In this document: piece after piece, positions 43,585 to 52,154 of the stretch
How the letters are laid out: each line of letters opens with the position of its first letter
Numbering within the stretch: the stretch's first letter is position 1
Origin: JBFLYZ01 sp040756415
GTDB lineage: Bacteria > Bacteroidota > Bacteroidia > JADZBD01
Assembly (NCBI GenBank): GCA_040756415.1
Contig: JBFLYZ010000002.1
Coordinates: 1-64,000 of the forward strand
Reading direction: 5' to 3'
Length of the DNA stretch: 64,000 bases
Translations under genes and position numbers: made by a program
Notes under the pieces: model-generated
Told to the model about the DNA's origin: nothing
What the model saw: the letters and a program-made list of their open reading frames with translations, nothing else
The model's database searches: none

Positions 43585-46116
43585 ATGATCAGAAAACCCC
43601 TTTTCCTCTTTTTCATTCTTGCCCCCCTGCTCGCCCTCCACGCGCAGGTGGTGGTCACTGGCGACAGCCTGAACCTGGATTACAACAAGCCCAGGGAGTA
43701 TTCCATAGGAGGCGTTACCGTGGAAGGCGCGCCAAACCTGGACCAGGATTACATCAAGATCATTTCAGGCCTGGTGCCGGGCAAAAAGATTAAGGTTCCG
43801 GGTAACGACATAGCCGTGGCGATACAGAACCTCTGGAAGCAGGGCTATTTCGAAGACATACAGATCTACGTCACCAAAGTGCAGGGTCAAAATATCTTCC
43901 TGGCCATACAGGTCAAGGAACGGCCGCGCCTTTCCAAGTTCTCGTTCGTTAAAGGCAGCGTAAGCAAATCGGAGGCCGATGACCTGCGCGAGCAGATCGG
44001 GCTGTTCAGGGGAAAGCCGGTTACGGATAATTCCATCCAAATGGCCAGGAACACCATCACGGCTTTCTTCGTGGAGAAGGGTTACCCGGATGTGAAAGTG
44101 GAGTTCCAGCCTCCCGTTCCGGACACCACCCTTGCCAACAGCGTGATCCTGTATATCAATATCATTAAAGGGCCCAAGGTGAAGATCGGCAAGATCAACA
44201 TCGAAGGCAACAGCGAATTCAGCGATGGCAAGCTGAGGCGCAAAATGAAAGAGACCAAAGTGAAGCGCTGGTGGGATGTGTTCCACTCCGGCAAATTCCT
44301 GGAAGGCGAATTCGAAACGGACAAAGAAGCCATCCTGGCCAAATACCTGGAAAAAGGATACCGCGATGCCAAGATCGTAAAGGACAGCATCTACCGCATC
44401 AGCCCAACCCGTATGGGCATCGATATCCGGATCGAAGAAGGGAAGAAATACTATTTCCGCAACATTACCTGGGTGGGTAACGCCAAATACGCCTCCAAAG
44501 ACCTGAGCCGCGTGCTGGCCATCAAAAAGGGCGATGTGTACAACCAGGCCGTACTCGAATCGAGGCTGTATATGAATCCCAACGGAACGGATGTAAGCTC
44601 GCTGTACATGGATGACGGGTACCTGTTTTTCAGCGTTACTCCCGTGGAAGTGAAAGTGGAGAACGACAGCATAGACCTCGAGATACGCATTGTAGAAGGC
44701 AAGCAGGCCACCATCAACAAAGTGACCGTAACGGGCAATACCAAAACCAACGACAAAGTCATCCTGCGCGAGCTGCACACCCATCCCGGCCAACTGTTCC
44801 GCAGAAGCGATATCATCCGCTCGCAGCGCGAGCTGGCCCAACTGGGCTACTTCGACCCCGAGAAAATGGACGTGAAGCCCACACCCGATGCGGTCAATGG
44901 CACGGTGGATATCGAATATGTGGTGGAGGAAAAGCCCTCTGACCAGATCGAGCTTTCGGGCGGCTTTGGCGCAGGGCGCGTGGTGGGCACCCTGGGCGTT
45001 TCATTCAATAATTTTTCCCTGGCCAACGCCCTGAAAGGCGACTGGCATCCCATTCCTACCGGTGACGGCCAACGCATCAGCCTGCGCGCGCAATCCACCG
45101 GGCTGTATTACCAGAGCTACAACTTTTCCTTTACCGAACCCTGGCTGGGCGGCAAAAAGCCCAATTCGCTCAGCTTTACCGGGTATTATTCCAGGCAGAC
45201 CAACGGCTTAAAGCGAAACACCCCGGGCATACGATCGATCGATATCTGGGGACTGTCGACCGGGTTCGGCAAACGCATGAAAAAGCCCGATGATTATTTC
45301 CAGTTCTACGGGGAGCTGAACTACCAGTATTATGTGCTGGAAAATTTCACTTCCTTCATTTTCAGCGATGGCTATTCCAACAACCTGTTCGGCAGGATGG
45401 TCATTTCGCGCAGCTCCATTGATTTTCCGCTGTACGACTATCCTACCAGCGGATCGCAGTTCTCCTTCAGCGCGCAGGCTACGCTCCCCTATTCGGGCAG
45501 GCTGCTCAGGGGCGTGTTTTACGATAGCTTCAACTATTCGGACATGACCGACCAGCAGAAGTACAAGTGGGTGGAGTACTATAAGCTGAAGTTCACGGCC
45601 TCCTGGTTCACCAAGGTGGCGGGCAAAGACCGGAAGCACGCCCTGGTGCTGAATACGCGCATGGGATGGGGCTTCCTGGGCTTTTATAACAAAGACATAG
45701 GCCTGGCGCCTTTCGAGCGCTTTTACCTGGGAGGCAGCGGTCTTACCGGCTTTGCGCTCGATGGACGCGAGATCATTGCGCTGAGAGGCTATGATGACGG
45801 CATATTGTCGCCCTCCACAGGCGCTTCGGCCATTGCCAAATACACCCTTGAGCTGCGCTATCCCCTTTCGCTCAATCCATCGGCCATGATCTACTGCCTG
45901 GCCTTTGCCGAGGCAGGTAACTCCTGGGACTCGTTCCGCCATTTCAACCCCTTCAGCATGAAACGATCGGCCGGGGTGGGCGTACGCATTTTCCTGCCTA
46001 TGTTCGGTATGCTGGGCCTGGATTACGGCTGGAGGCTGGACGATGCGCCCCGTAACCCCTTCATGCAAAAGTCGCAGTTCCACTTCACTATTGGTATGAA
46101 TCTTGGAGAGCTGTAG
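43585..46116 (+). CDS. bamA: Outer-membrane protein assembly factor BamA
   Basis: This protein of about 843 residues has a signal peptide, five POTRA-like repeats (residues about 30-420, with VTVEGAPN, INIEGNSEFSDGKLRRK, ITWVGNAKYASK, VTVTGNTKTNDKVIL) and a C-terminal 16-strand Omp85 barrel. The barrel carries the FYLGGSGLTGFALDGREIIALRGYDDG L6 loop and the end signal FHFTIGMNL. It inserts beta-barrels, including the Por and TonB proteins of this window. The frame is open from 43558; I choose the ATG at 43585, just after the uppS stop, because MIRKPLFLFF begins a good signal peptide. Confidence 0.95.
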   Translation: MIRKPLFLFFILAPLLALHAQVVVTGDSLNLDYNKPREYSIGGVTVEGAPNLDQDYIKIISGLVPGKKIKVPGNDIAVAIQNLWKQGYFEDIQIYVTKVQGQNIFLAIQVKERPRLSKFSFVKGSVSKSEADDLREQIGLFRGKPVTDNSIQMARNTITAFFVEKGYPDVKVEFQPPVPDTTLANSVILYINIIKGPKVKIGKINIEGNSEFSDGKLRRKMKETKVKRWWDVFHSGKFLEGEFETDKEAILAKYLEKGYRDAKIVKDSIYRISPTRMGIDIRIEEGKKYYFRNITWVGNAKYASKDLSRVLAIKKGDVYNQAVLESRLYMNPNGTDVSSLYMDDGYLFFSVTPVEVKVENDSIDLEIRIVEGKQATINKVTVTGNTKTNDKVILRELHTHPGQLFRRSDIIRSQRELAQLGYFDPEKMDVKPTPDAVNGTVDIEYVVEEKPSDQIELSGGFGAGRVVGTLGVSFNNFSLANALKGDWHPIPTGDGQRISLRAQSTGLYYQSYNFSFTEPWLGGKKPNSLSFTGYYSRQTNGLKRNTPGIRSIDIWGLSTGFGKRMKKPDDYFQFYGELNYQYYVLENFTSFIFSDGYSNNLFGRMVISRSSIDFPLYDYPTSGSQFSFSAQATLPYSGRLLRGVFYDSFNYSDMTDQQKYKWVEYYKLKFTASWFTKVAGKDRKHALVLNTRMGWGFLGFYNKDIGLAPFERFYLGGSGLTGFALDGREIIALRGYDDGILSPSTGASAIAKYTLELRYPLSLNPSAMIYCLAFAEAGNSWDSFRHFNPFSMKRSAGVGVRIFLPMFGMLGLDYGWRLDDAPRNPFMQKSQFHFTIGMNLGEL

Positions 46117-46139
46117 TGTAATAAATAATCGCTATTTTC

Positions 46140-46178
46140 GTTCCCTTATTGAAAAAAGGGGACCTCAAAAACAGGAGG
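46140..46178 (+). promoter_or_regulatory. Hairpin plus full Shine-Dalgarno before ompH
   Basis: GTTCCCTT (46140-46147) pairs with AAGGGGAC (46156-46163), with one G-U pair. It is followed by a perfect AGGAGG (46173-46178) 8 nt before the ATG at 46187. Bacteroidota genes usually lack such a site, including all others I checked here, so this one is unusual. It may boost or control translation of the chaperone. Confidence 0.55.
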
Positions 46179-46186
46179 ACCATAAC

Positions 46187-46711
46187 ATGAAAAAACTGAT
46201 TCTTAGCCTTGTAGCTCTTTTTTCGATGGCAGGATTTTCCCTCGCCCAGAAGACCGCGTATGTGGACCTTGACTATATCCTTGCCAATATACCGGAGTAC
46301 AAAAAAGCGCAGGACGAGCTGGATAAGATAGCCGCCCAGTGGCAGAAAGAGATCGAGATGAAATTTGCCGAGGTGGATAAGCTGTACAAGGCGTATGAGG
46401 CCGAGGAGATACTGCTTACCGAGGAAATGAAAAAGAAGCGCAAGGACGAGATCATAGCCAAGGAAAAAGAGGCCAAGGAGCTGCAAAAGCAGCGTTTCGG
46501 GGTGGATGGCGACCTCTTCAAGAAGCGCCAGGAGATGATCAAACCCATACAGGATAAGGTTTACAATGCCATTAAAGCCATCTGCGATAAGGAGCAGATC
46601 ATGATCATGTTCAACAAATCGGCCGATATGAACATCCTGTACGCCAACGCCAAATTCGACAAGAGCGATGCCGTGCTGGAATCCATGGGCTATAAACCCG
46701 GGGCCAAATAA
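46187..46711 (+). CDS. ompH: OmpH/Skp-family periplasmic chaperone
   Basis: This 174-residue protein has a signal peptide (KLILSLVALFSMAGFSLAQ) and the Skp opening KTAYVDLDYILANIPEY. A long charged coiled-coil (residues about 40-115, KAQDELDKI...MKKKRKDEIIAKEKEAK) and a C-terminal mixed helix/strand region follow. Skp trimers hold unfolded outer-membrane proteins in the periplasm on their way to BamA, encoded upstream. The frame is open from 46103; the ATG at 46187 has a strong ribosome-binding site and a signal peptide right after it. A paralogue follows. Confidence 0.92.
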   Translation: MKKLILSLVALFSMAGFSLAQKTAYVDLDYILANIPEYKKAQDELDKIAAQWQKEIEMKFAEVDKLYKAYEAEEILLTEEMKKKRKDEIIAKEKEAKELQKQRFGVDGDLFKKRQEMIKPIQDKVYNAIKAICDKEQIMIMFNKSADMNILYANAKFDKSDAVLESMGYKPGAK

Positions 46712-46734
46712 TCCAACAACAACAAATAAAACCA

Positions 46735-47253
46735 ATGAAAAACCTCTTTAAAACTCTTGCTTTAATTGCGGTAATGGCGTGCCTGTCATTCACCTCGAAT
46801 GCCCAGAAGATCGCACATATTGATTTCGATTCGCTCATCAAGGTGATGCCCCAGTACGACACCGCCATCAAAAAGCTGGAAGAGCAGGTGAAAGTGTACA
46901 AGCTGCAATTGGCCACCATGGAGAACGAATACAAGCAGAAGAATGCCGATTTTGAGGCCAACAAGGACAAGTGGACCGACCTGATCAAAGGCATTAAGCA
47001 GCAGGAGCTGGCCGACCTGGCCGCCCGCTACCAGGAGTTCGCGCAGCAGGCCGATATGAAAATTCAGGAAGAACAGACCAAATTGCTCAAGCCGGTGTAT
47101 GCCATGGCAAAAAAGGCCATTTCAGACGTGGCCAAGGAAAAAGGCTATAAGCTGGTGATCGATTCCAGCGGTGATGAGCTGAGCCTGGTGCTGTATTCCG
47201 AGCCGTCTGATGACATTTTCAACCTGGTAAAGGCCAAGCTGGGAATAAAATGA
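46735..47253 (+). CDS. ompH2: Second OmpH/Skp-family periplasmic chaperone
   Basis: This 172-residue paralogue of the preceding gene has a signal peptide (NLFKTLALIAVMACLSFTSNA), QKIAHIDFDSLIKVMPQYD, a coiled-coil of about 90 residues and a C-terminal ending ...EKGYKLVIDSSGDELSLVLY. The tandem pair is normal in Bacteroidota. Mixed Skp trimers may form. It is the last gene before a clear terminator, so the operon is porG-uppS-bamA-ompH-ompH2. Confidence 0.92.
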   Translation: MKNLFKTLALIAVMACLSFTSNAQKIAHIDFDSLIKVMPQYDTAIKKLEEQVKVYKLQLATMENEYKQKNADFEANKDKWTDLIKGIKQQELADLAARYQEFAQQADMKIQEEQTKLLKPVYAMAKKAISDVAKEKGYKLVIDSSGDELSLVLYSEPSDDIFNLVKAKLGIK

Positions 47254-47275
47254 TCCTGTTCTGATCTCATTGCAG

Positions 47276-47310
47276 GTCCTGGCCTCACCGTCAGGACTTT
47301 TTTTATTTTT
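47276..47310 (+). terminator. Terminator of the bamA-ompH operon
   Basis: GTCCTG (47276-47281) pairs with CAGGAC (47292-47297) and a T tract follows (47298-47304 plus more). The same T-rich run contains a TATTTTTG -7-like box (47304-47311) immediately before the murI ATG at 47314. Confidence 0.75.
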
Positions 47311-47313
47311 GTC

Positions 47314-48156
47314 ATGGTGCCCAGAAAAAAGCCTTCCGTTCAAAGTCCCATTGGTGTGTTTGATTCCGGTTACGGTGGCCTTACCGTGCTGCGCGAGATC
47401 GTGAAAAAACTCCCCCAATATGATTATATCTACCTCGGGGATAACGCGCGGGCGCCCTACGGAACCCGTTCGTTCGAAACGGTGTACATCTATACGCTGG
47501 AATGCATACGGCAGCTTTTCGGCATGGGATGCCGGCTGGTGATCGTGGCCTGCAACACGGCTTCGGCCAAGGCCCTGCGCACCATACAGCAGATAGACCT
47601 GCCCCAGATCGATCCCGGCAGGCGCGTGCTCGGTGTGATACGCCCCACTACCGAGATCGTAGGCGAATACAGTAAGACCGGCCATGTAGGCGTGCTGGGC
47701 ACCAACGGCACCGTAGCCTCCTGCTCCTACCCGATCGAGATCGAGCGCTTTTTCCCGGGAATAAAGGTGTACCAAGAAGCCTGCCCCCTGTGGGTGCCCC
47801 TGGTCGAGAACAGGGAGTTTAACTCGCCCGGGGCCGATTACTTCATAAAAAAGAACCTGCAGAGCCTGCTGAAGAAGAGCAACAAGATCGACACCATTAT
47901 ACTCGGATGCACGCATTACCCGCTTCTTCTGAAGAAGATCAGGAAGCACCTGCCCCCGCATATACGGCTGATATCGCAGGGCGAGATCGTAGCCCGCAGC
48001 CTGAGCGCTTACCTCAAAAGGCACCCCGAGCTAGAAGAGCGCCTATCCAGGAAAAAGAGCCTGCGCTTTTATACCACCGATTCGGCCTACAACTTTGACC
48101 GGGCTGCGGGTGTTTTCTTCGGAAAGAACGTGCGGTCGAGCCACATCACCATCTGA
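47314..48156 (+). CDS. murI: Glutamate racemase
   Basis: This 280-residue enzyme makes D-glutamate for peptidoglycan. The two-cysteine catalytic pair is visible: Cys80 in VACNTASA and Cys199 in LGCTHYP, with the substrate-phosphate region FDSGYGGLTVLREI at the N-terminus. The length is typical. The N-terminal MVPRKKPSVQSP extension is a few residues longer than usual. It follows a terminator, so it is probably transcribed alone from the adjacent -7 box. Confidence 0.95.
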   Translation: MVPRKKPSVQSPIGVFDSGYGGLTVLREIVKKLPQYDYIYLGDNARAPYGTRSFETVYIYTLECIRQLFGMGCRLVIVACNTASAKALRTIQQIDLPQIDPGRRVLGVIRPTTEIVGEYSKTGHVGVLGTNGTVASCSYPIEIERFFPGIKVYQEACPLWVPLVENREFNSPGADYFIKKNLQSLLKKSNKIDTIILGCTHYPLLLKKIRKHLPPHIRLISQGEIVARSLSAYLKRHPELEERLSRKKSLRFYTTDSAYNFDRAAGVFFGKNVRSSHITI

Positions 48157-48196
48157 ACCACCCGCCATTCAATTCCTAACAATGAATCGTTTTTGG

Positions 48197-48228
48197 TTTG
48201 GCCGTAAGGCCGGCCGCATGCACCTTTG
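48197..48228 (+). promoter_or_regulatory. Bacteroidota-type promoter in the murI-paaY gap
   Basis: TTTG (48197-48200) and CACCTTTG (48221-48228) are separated by 20 nt, one base from TAnnTTTG. No protein gene on the plus strand follows within 500 nt. The promoter points into the hairpin-rich interval 48234-48316. Confidence 0.5.
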
Positions 48229-48233
48229 TACCA

Positions 48234-48316
48234 GAGAGTAAATTAATCAGCTATAAAAAGCTGATGTTTCTTCATGGCATGGCGCTCGGGTGGGGATCCG
48301 GGCGCCAACTTTTTTA
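48234..48316 (+). ncRNA. Candidate small RNA, about 85 nt
   Basis: Between murI and the carbonic anhydrase gene, a promoter-like element is followed by a 7-bp hairpin (ATCAGCT 48246-48252 / AGCTGAT 48259-48265). A 16-nt linker leads to a strong intrinsic terminator: GGCGCTCGG (48281-48289) with CCGGGCGCC (48298-48306), then AAC and TTTTTT. No ORF spans it, and it does not match a riboswitch or tRNA that I know. A second hairpin lies just beyond (48316-48348). The alternative is that the terminator belongs to murI, 125 nt upstream. A small RNA is the better reading because of the promoter. Confidence 0.45.
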
Positions 48317-48365
48317 CCCTCCGAAGCTCAGCAGGAGAGTAGGAGGGTTTTGCATTATATAGTCG

Positions 48366-48878
48366 TTATTTAAACCAGGAGGAGTACATAATGTAATTGT
48401 TCGCGATCCGGTCTATCTCCCCGCTGATCAGCTCCTGGTTGATATCCTTTACCTTTTTAGCCGGAACGCCCGCGTAAATGCTTCCCGGTTCCACTTTGGT
48501 GTTCTCCAGCACCACCGCACCGGCCGCGATAATGGTGTTGCTGCCTATCTCGCAATGGTCCATCACAATGGCGCCCATGCCGATGAGCACGTTGTCGTGA
48601 ACCGTGCAGCCGTGCACAATGGCGTTATGTCCTATCGATACATTGTTACCGATGTTCGTTGGCGCCTTCTGGTAGGTGCAGTGGATAACCGCACCATCCT
48701 GCACATTCACCTTATTGCCTATGCGTATATAATGCACGTCTCCGCGCACCACCGCGTTGAACCATACGCTGCAGTTATCGCCCATCACCACATCGCCCAC
48801 CACGGTGGCGTTCTCCGCAATAAAACAATCTTTTCCAAAAGAAGGGGACTTCCCCTTAACCGGTCTGAGCAGGGCCAT
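48366..48878 (-). CDS. Gamma-carbonic-anhydrase-like hexapeptide protein
   Basis: This protein of about 170 residues has a left-handed beta-helix of repeating [LIV]-G-x4 units (IAENATVVGDVVMGDN, VNVQDGAVIHCTY, IGHNAIVHGCTVHDNVLIG). The metal-ligand-like His residues lie in HCTYQK, IGHNAIVHG and around it, as in Cam/CaiE/PaaY-type gamma-carbonic anhydrases. The frame is open from 48899, but MALLRPVKGKSPSFGKD at 48878 is the usual beginning. Many such proteins have not been shown to hydrate CO2, so the catalytic role is likely but unproven. It is transcribed alone. Confidence 0.87.
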   Translation of the reverse strand: MALLRPVKGKSPSFGKDCFIAENATVVGDVVMGDNCSVWFNAVVRGDVHYIRIGNKVNVQDGAVIHCTYQKAPTNIGNNVSIGHNAIVHGCTVHDNVLIGMGAIVMDHCEIGSNTIIAAGAVVLENTKVEPGSIYAGVPAKKVKDINQELISGEIDRIANNYIMYSSWFK

Positions 48879-48959
48879 GAGCTGAGTTTTTACACGCAAA
48901 TGAACAAAAAAACACCCTCTGGCAATAGCCCGAAGAGGGTGAAAAATACCTGGGCGCGC

Positions 48960-49349
48960 TTATTTCACGCTATCGGTAGGATGCTTGTGATTGGCCGGGT
49001 CGGTACAGGAATTGCCTCCCTTGCAGCAGGCCTCCAGTTTTTTATAGGCCTTATTATTGGCCGGCATGTTGTCCGCATCATAACCGGCATCGTTAATGAC
49101 CTTACGCAGGGCATCCGGGTTGGTCTTCTTGGGATTGTATACCACCGTGACCACGCGTGTTTTCAGGTCCAGGTTCACGCTCTTTACGCCCTTGGTATAT
49201 CCCAGGGCCTTTTCCAGCGTGGCTTTGCACATTTCGCACTCGGCCGATGTCTTGATCTGGATCTCGGCTTTCTTTTGCGCGTAAGCAGGTACGGCCGTAA
49301 GCGCCACGAATGCGGCCAGGGCCAAAATTGTTTTTCTGATCGTTTTCAT
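48960..49349 (-). CDS. Secreted heavy-metal-associated (HMA) domain protein
   Basis: This 129-residue protein has a signal peptide (TILALAAFVALTAVPAYA) and a single HMA ferredoxin-like domain with CEMCK (CxxC) at the start. The classic SVNLDLKTRVVTVVY strand follows. A short Cys/His-rich tail (ACCKGGNSCTDPANHKH) may add metal ligands. It would bind copper or a similar soft metal in the periplasm. It is 11 nt downstream of a TonB-dependent receptor gene and near a Cys-rich protein gene, pointing to metal uptake or handling rather than the usual cytoplasmic chaperone. Confidence 0.85.
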   Translation of the reverse strand: MKTIRKTILALAAFVALTAVPAYAQKKAEIQIKTSAECEMCKATLEKALGYTKGVKSVNLDLKTRVVTVVYNPKKTNPDALRKVINDAGYDADNMPANNKAYKKLEACCKGGNSCTDPANHKHPTDSVK

Positions 49350-49360
49350 TTTCTGTGTTA

Positions 49361-51583
49361 TTAGCGTAAACTGAAACGTAATCCTCCGTAAATCATTCTT
49401 CCGTCTACCGGGCCCCAGATCATGGAAGCATCAAAATTGCTGCCAAAAGGATCCTCGGGGGCAATAATGGCACGATGCTGAACAAAGTCCATTATATTCT
49501 CAGCTCCCAAATATAGCTCAAAAACCTTGAATCGCTTGGTGATCTGCGCGTTCATCACGAAATAGCTTTCCGACTCATCGGCAGCATGATAGGAAGGCGG
49601 TATGCTGTCGGTATTGGGAAGCCGCGTAACTCCCAGCCATTTCAGGGTATAATCGAACTGCCATTTTTCGAAGTTTGTGGCATAAGAAACATTGAACAGC
49701 GCACGGTCTTTGGGAACCATGGGTTTCTCCAGCAGCTTTCCCCCGTACGTTGACCTGACATCGTACTTCTTGTACGCCAGTTTTACATCCAGGCCCTTAA
49801 CGGGCTGGAAATTGAGATCGGCCTGGAAACTGTTCGAATAGGAGCGCCCGTCCAGGTTATAGAACTGAACCTGCCGCGCGTTCTCCAGGTCGACCACCAC
49901 CTGGTTCTCGAAATCCGTTCTGAAAAAATCCGCGTTAAAGGTAGCCTCGCGGCTGAACAGCTTGAACGTGTACAGGAAACTTATCCCGTAGTTATAGGCC
50001 ACTTCCGGCTTAAGCTCTTCCTTTACCAGAATGACGCGCGAGCTGGCGAACACCGAGCTGTTTTCCACGAAGATATTGGCCGTTCGCGTGCCTTTCCCTG
50101 CCGAAAGCCGGATAATGGGTCCGTTCTTGATCAGGTATTTGTAATGTACGCGCGGGTTGAACATAAACCCGTAACGGTTGTGATAATCGCCACGCAGCCC
50201 GATCACAAGGGCATGCGTCTCCTTTTCAAAATCATTGAACGTATATTCGGTAAACAGGCCGGGAATGATATCGGTATGGCTGAATGCCGAATCGTTGAAC
50301 GATTCGCGGTAATCATCATAATACAGGCTGCTGCCGTATTTGATACCGTGCTTGGTCTCACCGATCACGGTCTGCCATATCCCGTTAAAATAAAAGCTGC
50401 GCTGTTCGCCCTTATAGGTCTTCAGGCCGAAATAGGAGTCCTGCCTGTGATACCGGCTGGAGGTGATGATACCGATGCTTTTATACGGTTTGCTCGCAAA
50501 GAAGAAGCCGTTCTTCGTGAATACTTCGGCCTGTACGGTAGTGATGCCAATGCCGTAGGCCTGCGTGGTGCCGAAATCATCTTTGTAATCGAAGAAGGTC
50601 TGCCCGCCCTGGCGCTCCTCATAAAGGAACTTCGCCCCTACCTGCCCTTCGTATCGTATGTTGTCCCCGTATTGCCAGCGGTTGAGCGCATTGAGCTGTT
50701 TGGTTAACGGCATATCCAGGAACTGGTCCTGGTTATGGTCCGTACGCATCTGGTTCTGGCTGGCATGCAGGAACAAGATGCTGCTGGTGCGCTCACTCAG
50801 TTTTTTGGCCAGGTGAAGGTTGGCTTCCATCCTGCTTTTGTCGTTCCCGTAAAAATTAAAGAACAGGCGCTCGCTCTTGTACGGCTCAAGCAGTTCGAGC
50901 TGGATCTGCCCGCTGATGGATTCAAAACCGTTCACCACCGAGCCGGTTCCTTTTGTAATGTAGATGGACTCGATCCAGGTGCCGGGCACATAGCTGATGC
51001 CGTACGAGGAAGACAGGCCGCGGATGAGGGGCACGTTCTCCGACAGGATCTGGGTGTACACCCCATCCAGCCCCAGCAGTTGTATCTGCTTGGCGCCCGA
51101 AACAGCATCCGTATAGCTTACATCCACCGAGGCATTGGTCTCGAAGCTCTCCGACAGGTTGCAGCAGGCCGCCTTGCGTAGCTCGCCCTGGGTGACCATC
51201 TGGGTGTTGATGGGAACCGTGATGAGGTACGAATCGGCATCCTTTTTCGTAACCACCTCTATCGTGCTGATCTCACTCACCCCTTTCAGCACTATTTTCA
51301 GCGGCTGGTCTACCTTCTTCTTAAAAACAATGGTATCGGGCCTGAAGCCTACGTAGCTTACCACCAGGTTGGCCGGGAACGAATCCGGGTAACTTATGGT
51401 AAAAAAGCCTTTTTCATTTGTAAAGGCACTCAGGCCGGTGCCCTGCCATCCCACAGTGGCCATAGGCAAAGGCATTTCCTTGCCCTGGTCCATCTCCATG
51501 ACATAACCCGTCAATTGCTGGGCGGGGTACGTTCCGCACAAAAGCGAAACGAGGATTAAGGAGTATATCGGTTTAAAATACAT
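49361..51583 (-). CDS. TonB-dependent receptor, probably for a metal or metal complex
   Basis: This 740-residue outer-membrane protein has a signal peptide and a carboxypeptidase-regulatory-like N-terminal domain (LTGYVMEMDQGKEMPLPMAT). A plug domain follows (ITVPINTQMVTQGELRKAAC, LLGLDGVYTQILSENVPLIR), then a large beta-barrel ending ...YGGLRFSLR. A conspicuous Cys-Cys pair (AACCNLSESFE) sits at the plug start. It is followed 11 nt later by the HMA protein and preceded by a Cys-rich protein. I infer copper or copper-chelate transport. No TonB box is obvious to me. The barrel sequence itself says nothing about substrate. Confidence 0.88.
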   Translation of the reverse strand: MYFKPIYSLILVSLLCGTYPAQQLTGYVMEMDQGKEMPLPMATVGWQGTGLSAFTNEKGFFTISYPDSFPANLVVSYVGFRPDTIVFKKKVDQPLKIVLKGVSEISTIEVVTKKDADSYLITVPINTQMVTQGELRKAACCNLSESFETNASVDVSYTDAVSGAKQIQLLGLDGVYTQILSENVPLIRGLSSSYGISYVPGTWIESIYITKGTGSVVNGFESISGQIQLELLEPYKSERLFFNFYGNDKSRMEANLHLAKKLSERTSSILFLHASQNQMRTDHNQDQFLDMPLTKQLNALNRWQYGDNIRYEGQVGAKFLYEERQGGQTFFDYKDDFGTTQAYGIGITTVQAEVFTKNGFFFASKPYKSIGIITSSRYHRQDSYFGLKTYKGEQRSFYFNGIWQTVIGETKHGIKYGSSLYYDDYRESFNDSAFSHTDIIPGLFTEYTFNDFEKETHALVIGLRGDYHNRYGFMFNPRVHYKYLIKNGPIIRLSAGKGTRTANIFVENSSVFASSRVILVKEELKPEVAYNYGISFLYTFKLFSREATFNADFFRTDFENQVVVDLENARQVQFYNLDGRSYSNSFQADLNFQPVKGLDVKLAYKKYDVRSTYGGKLLEKPMVPKDRALFNVSYATNFEKWQFDYTLKWLGVTRLPNTDSIPPSYHAADESESYFVMNAQITKRFKVFELYLGAENIMDFVQHRAIIAPEDPFGSNFDASMIWGPVDGRMIYGGLRFSLR

Positions 51584-51650
51584 GTTCTGATCCTGTTAAA
51601 CAGACGTAACGATTGAGTTCTTTTCACACTATAGGGAGAAAAGAACCGGA

Positions 51651-52091
51651 TCAGATGGTATAGCGGGAAATGATGGTGAGCAGCGACCTGCCCGATGGGC
51701 GGGGCGGGGCTTCCGATGTGTCGTACGCGTAAAGAAGCGCGGGGAACAGGCTTACCTGCTTTTCAGCGCTGATGCTCGGTGGTAGCTCGGCCTCGCTCAC
51801 AACGGGCGGCTCGGCCTTTTTGGCGCTGGTGTACCGGTCCAGCTTGATCTCCACGGAGGAAATATCACAGCAATCCTTTTCAGCATGCGCAGGCTTGTTT
51901 TCGCGCTTGCAGCAGTCCTTTTCTTTTTTGGGTTCGGGCTTGGTATCGCAGCAATCTTCAGGCTGGCCCAGGGCAATAATGGCTTTGCCGCTCTTGGGAC
52001 ATACCATTTTACCTATGCTCAGGCCCACGCTGCCCAGCAATATGGCCGAACCAACGAGGAAAATGAACAGATAAGTAGCTGCTTTTTTCAT
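51651..52091 (-). CDS. Cys-rich HYC_CC_PP-like membrane-anchored protein
   Basis: This 146-residue protein has an N-terminal hydrophobic segment (AATYLFIFLVGSAILLGSVG), MVCPKSGKAI where related proteins have a HYC motif, and three CC pairs (EDCCD, KDCCK, KDCCD). A Ser/Pro region and a final PPRPSGRSLLTIIS element complete it. The order HYC/CC/PP is that of a Bacteroidota family often found beside TonB receptors and HMA proteins in copper loci. The three cysteine pairs could bind several metal ions at the outer face of the inner membrane. It is about 70 nt upstream of the TonB receptor gene. The first Cys motif is degenerate (VC instead of YC), so the family call is moderate. Confidence 0.65.
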   Translation of the reverse strand: MKKAATYLFIFLVGSAILLGSVGLSIGKMVCPKSGKAIIALGQPEDCCDTKPEPKKEKDCCKRENKPAHAEKDCCDISSVEIKLDRYTSAKKAEPPVVSEAELPPSISAEKQVSLFPALLYAYDTSEAPPRPSGRSLLTIISRYTI

Positions 52092-52154
52092 TCAGGGTGT
52101 AACAAAGATAATAAAAAAATTTCTGAATGCATCGGTCCCGGTTCCCAAAAAATG

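Noticed and set aside
48316..48348. Resemblance of GCAGGAGAGTAGG to the 3' end of 5S rRNA
   Set aside because: Only about 15-19 nt match loosely; no 5' half of a 5S gene and no rRNA operon nearby. It is better read as part of a simple hairpin.
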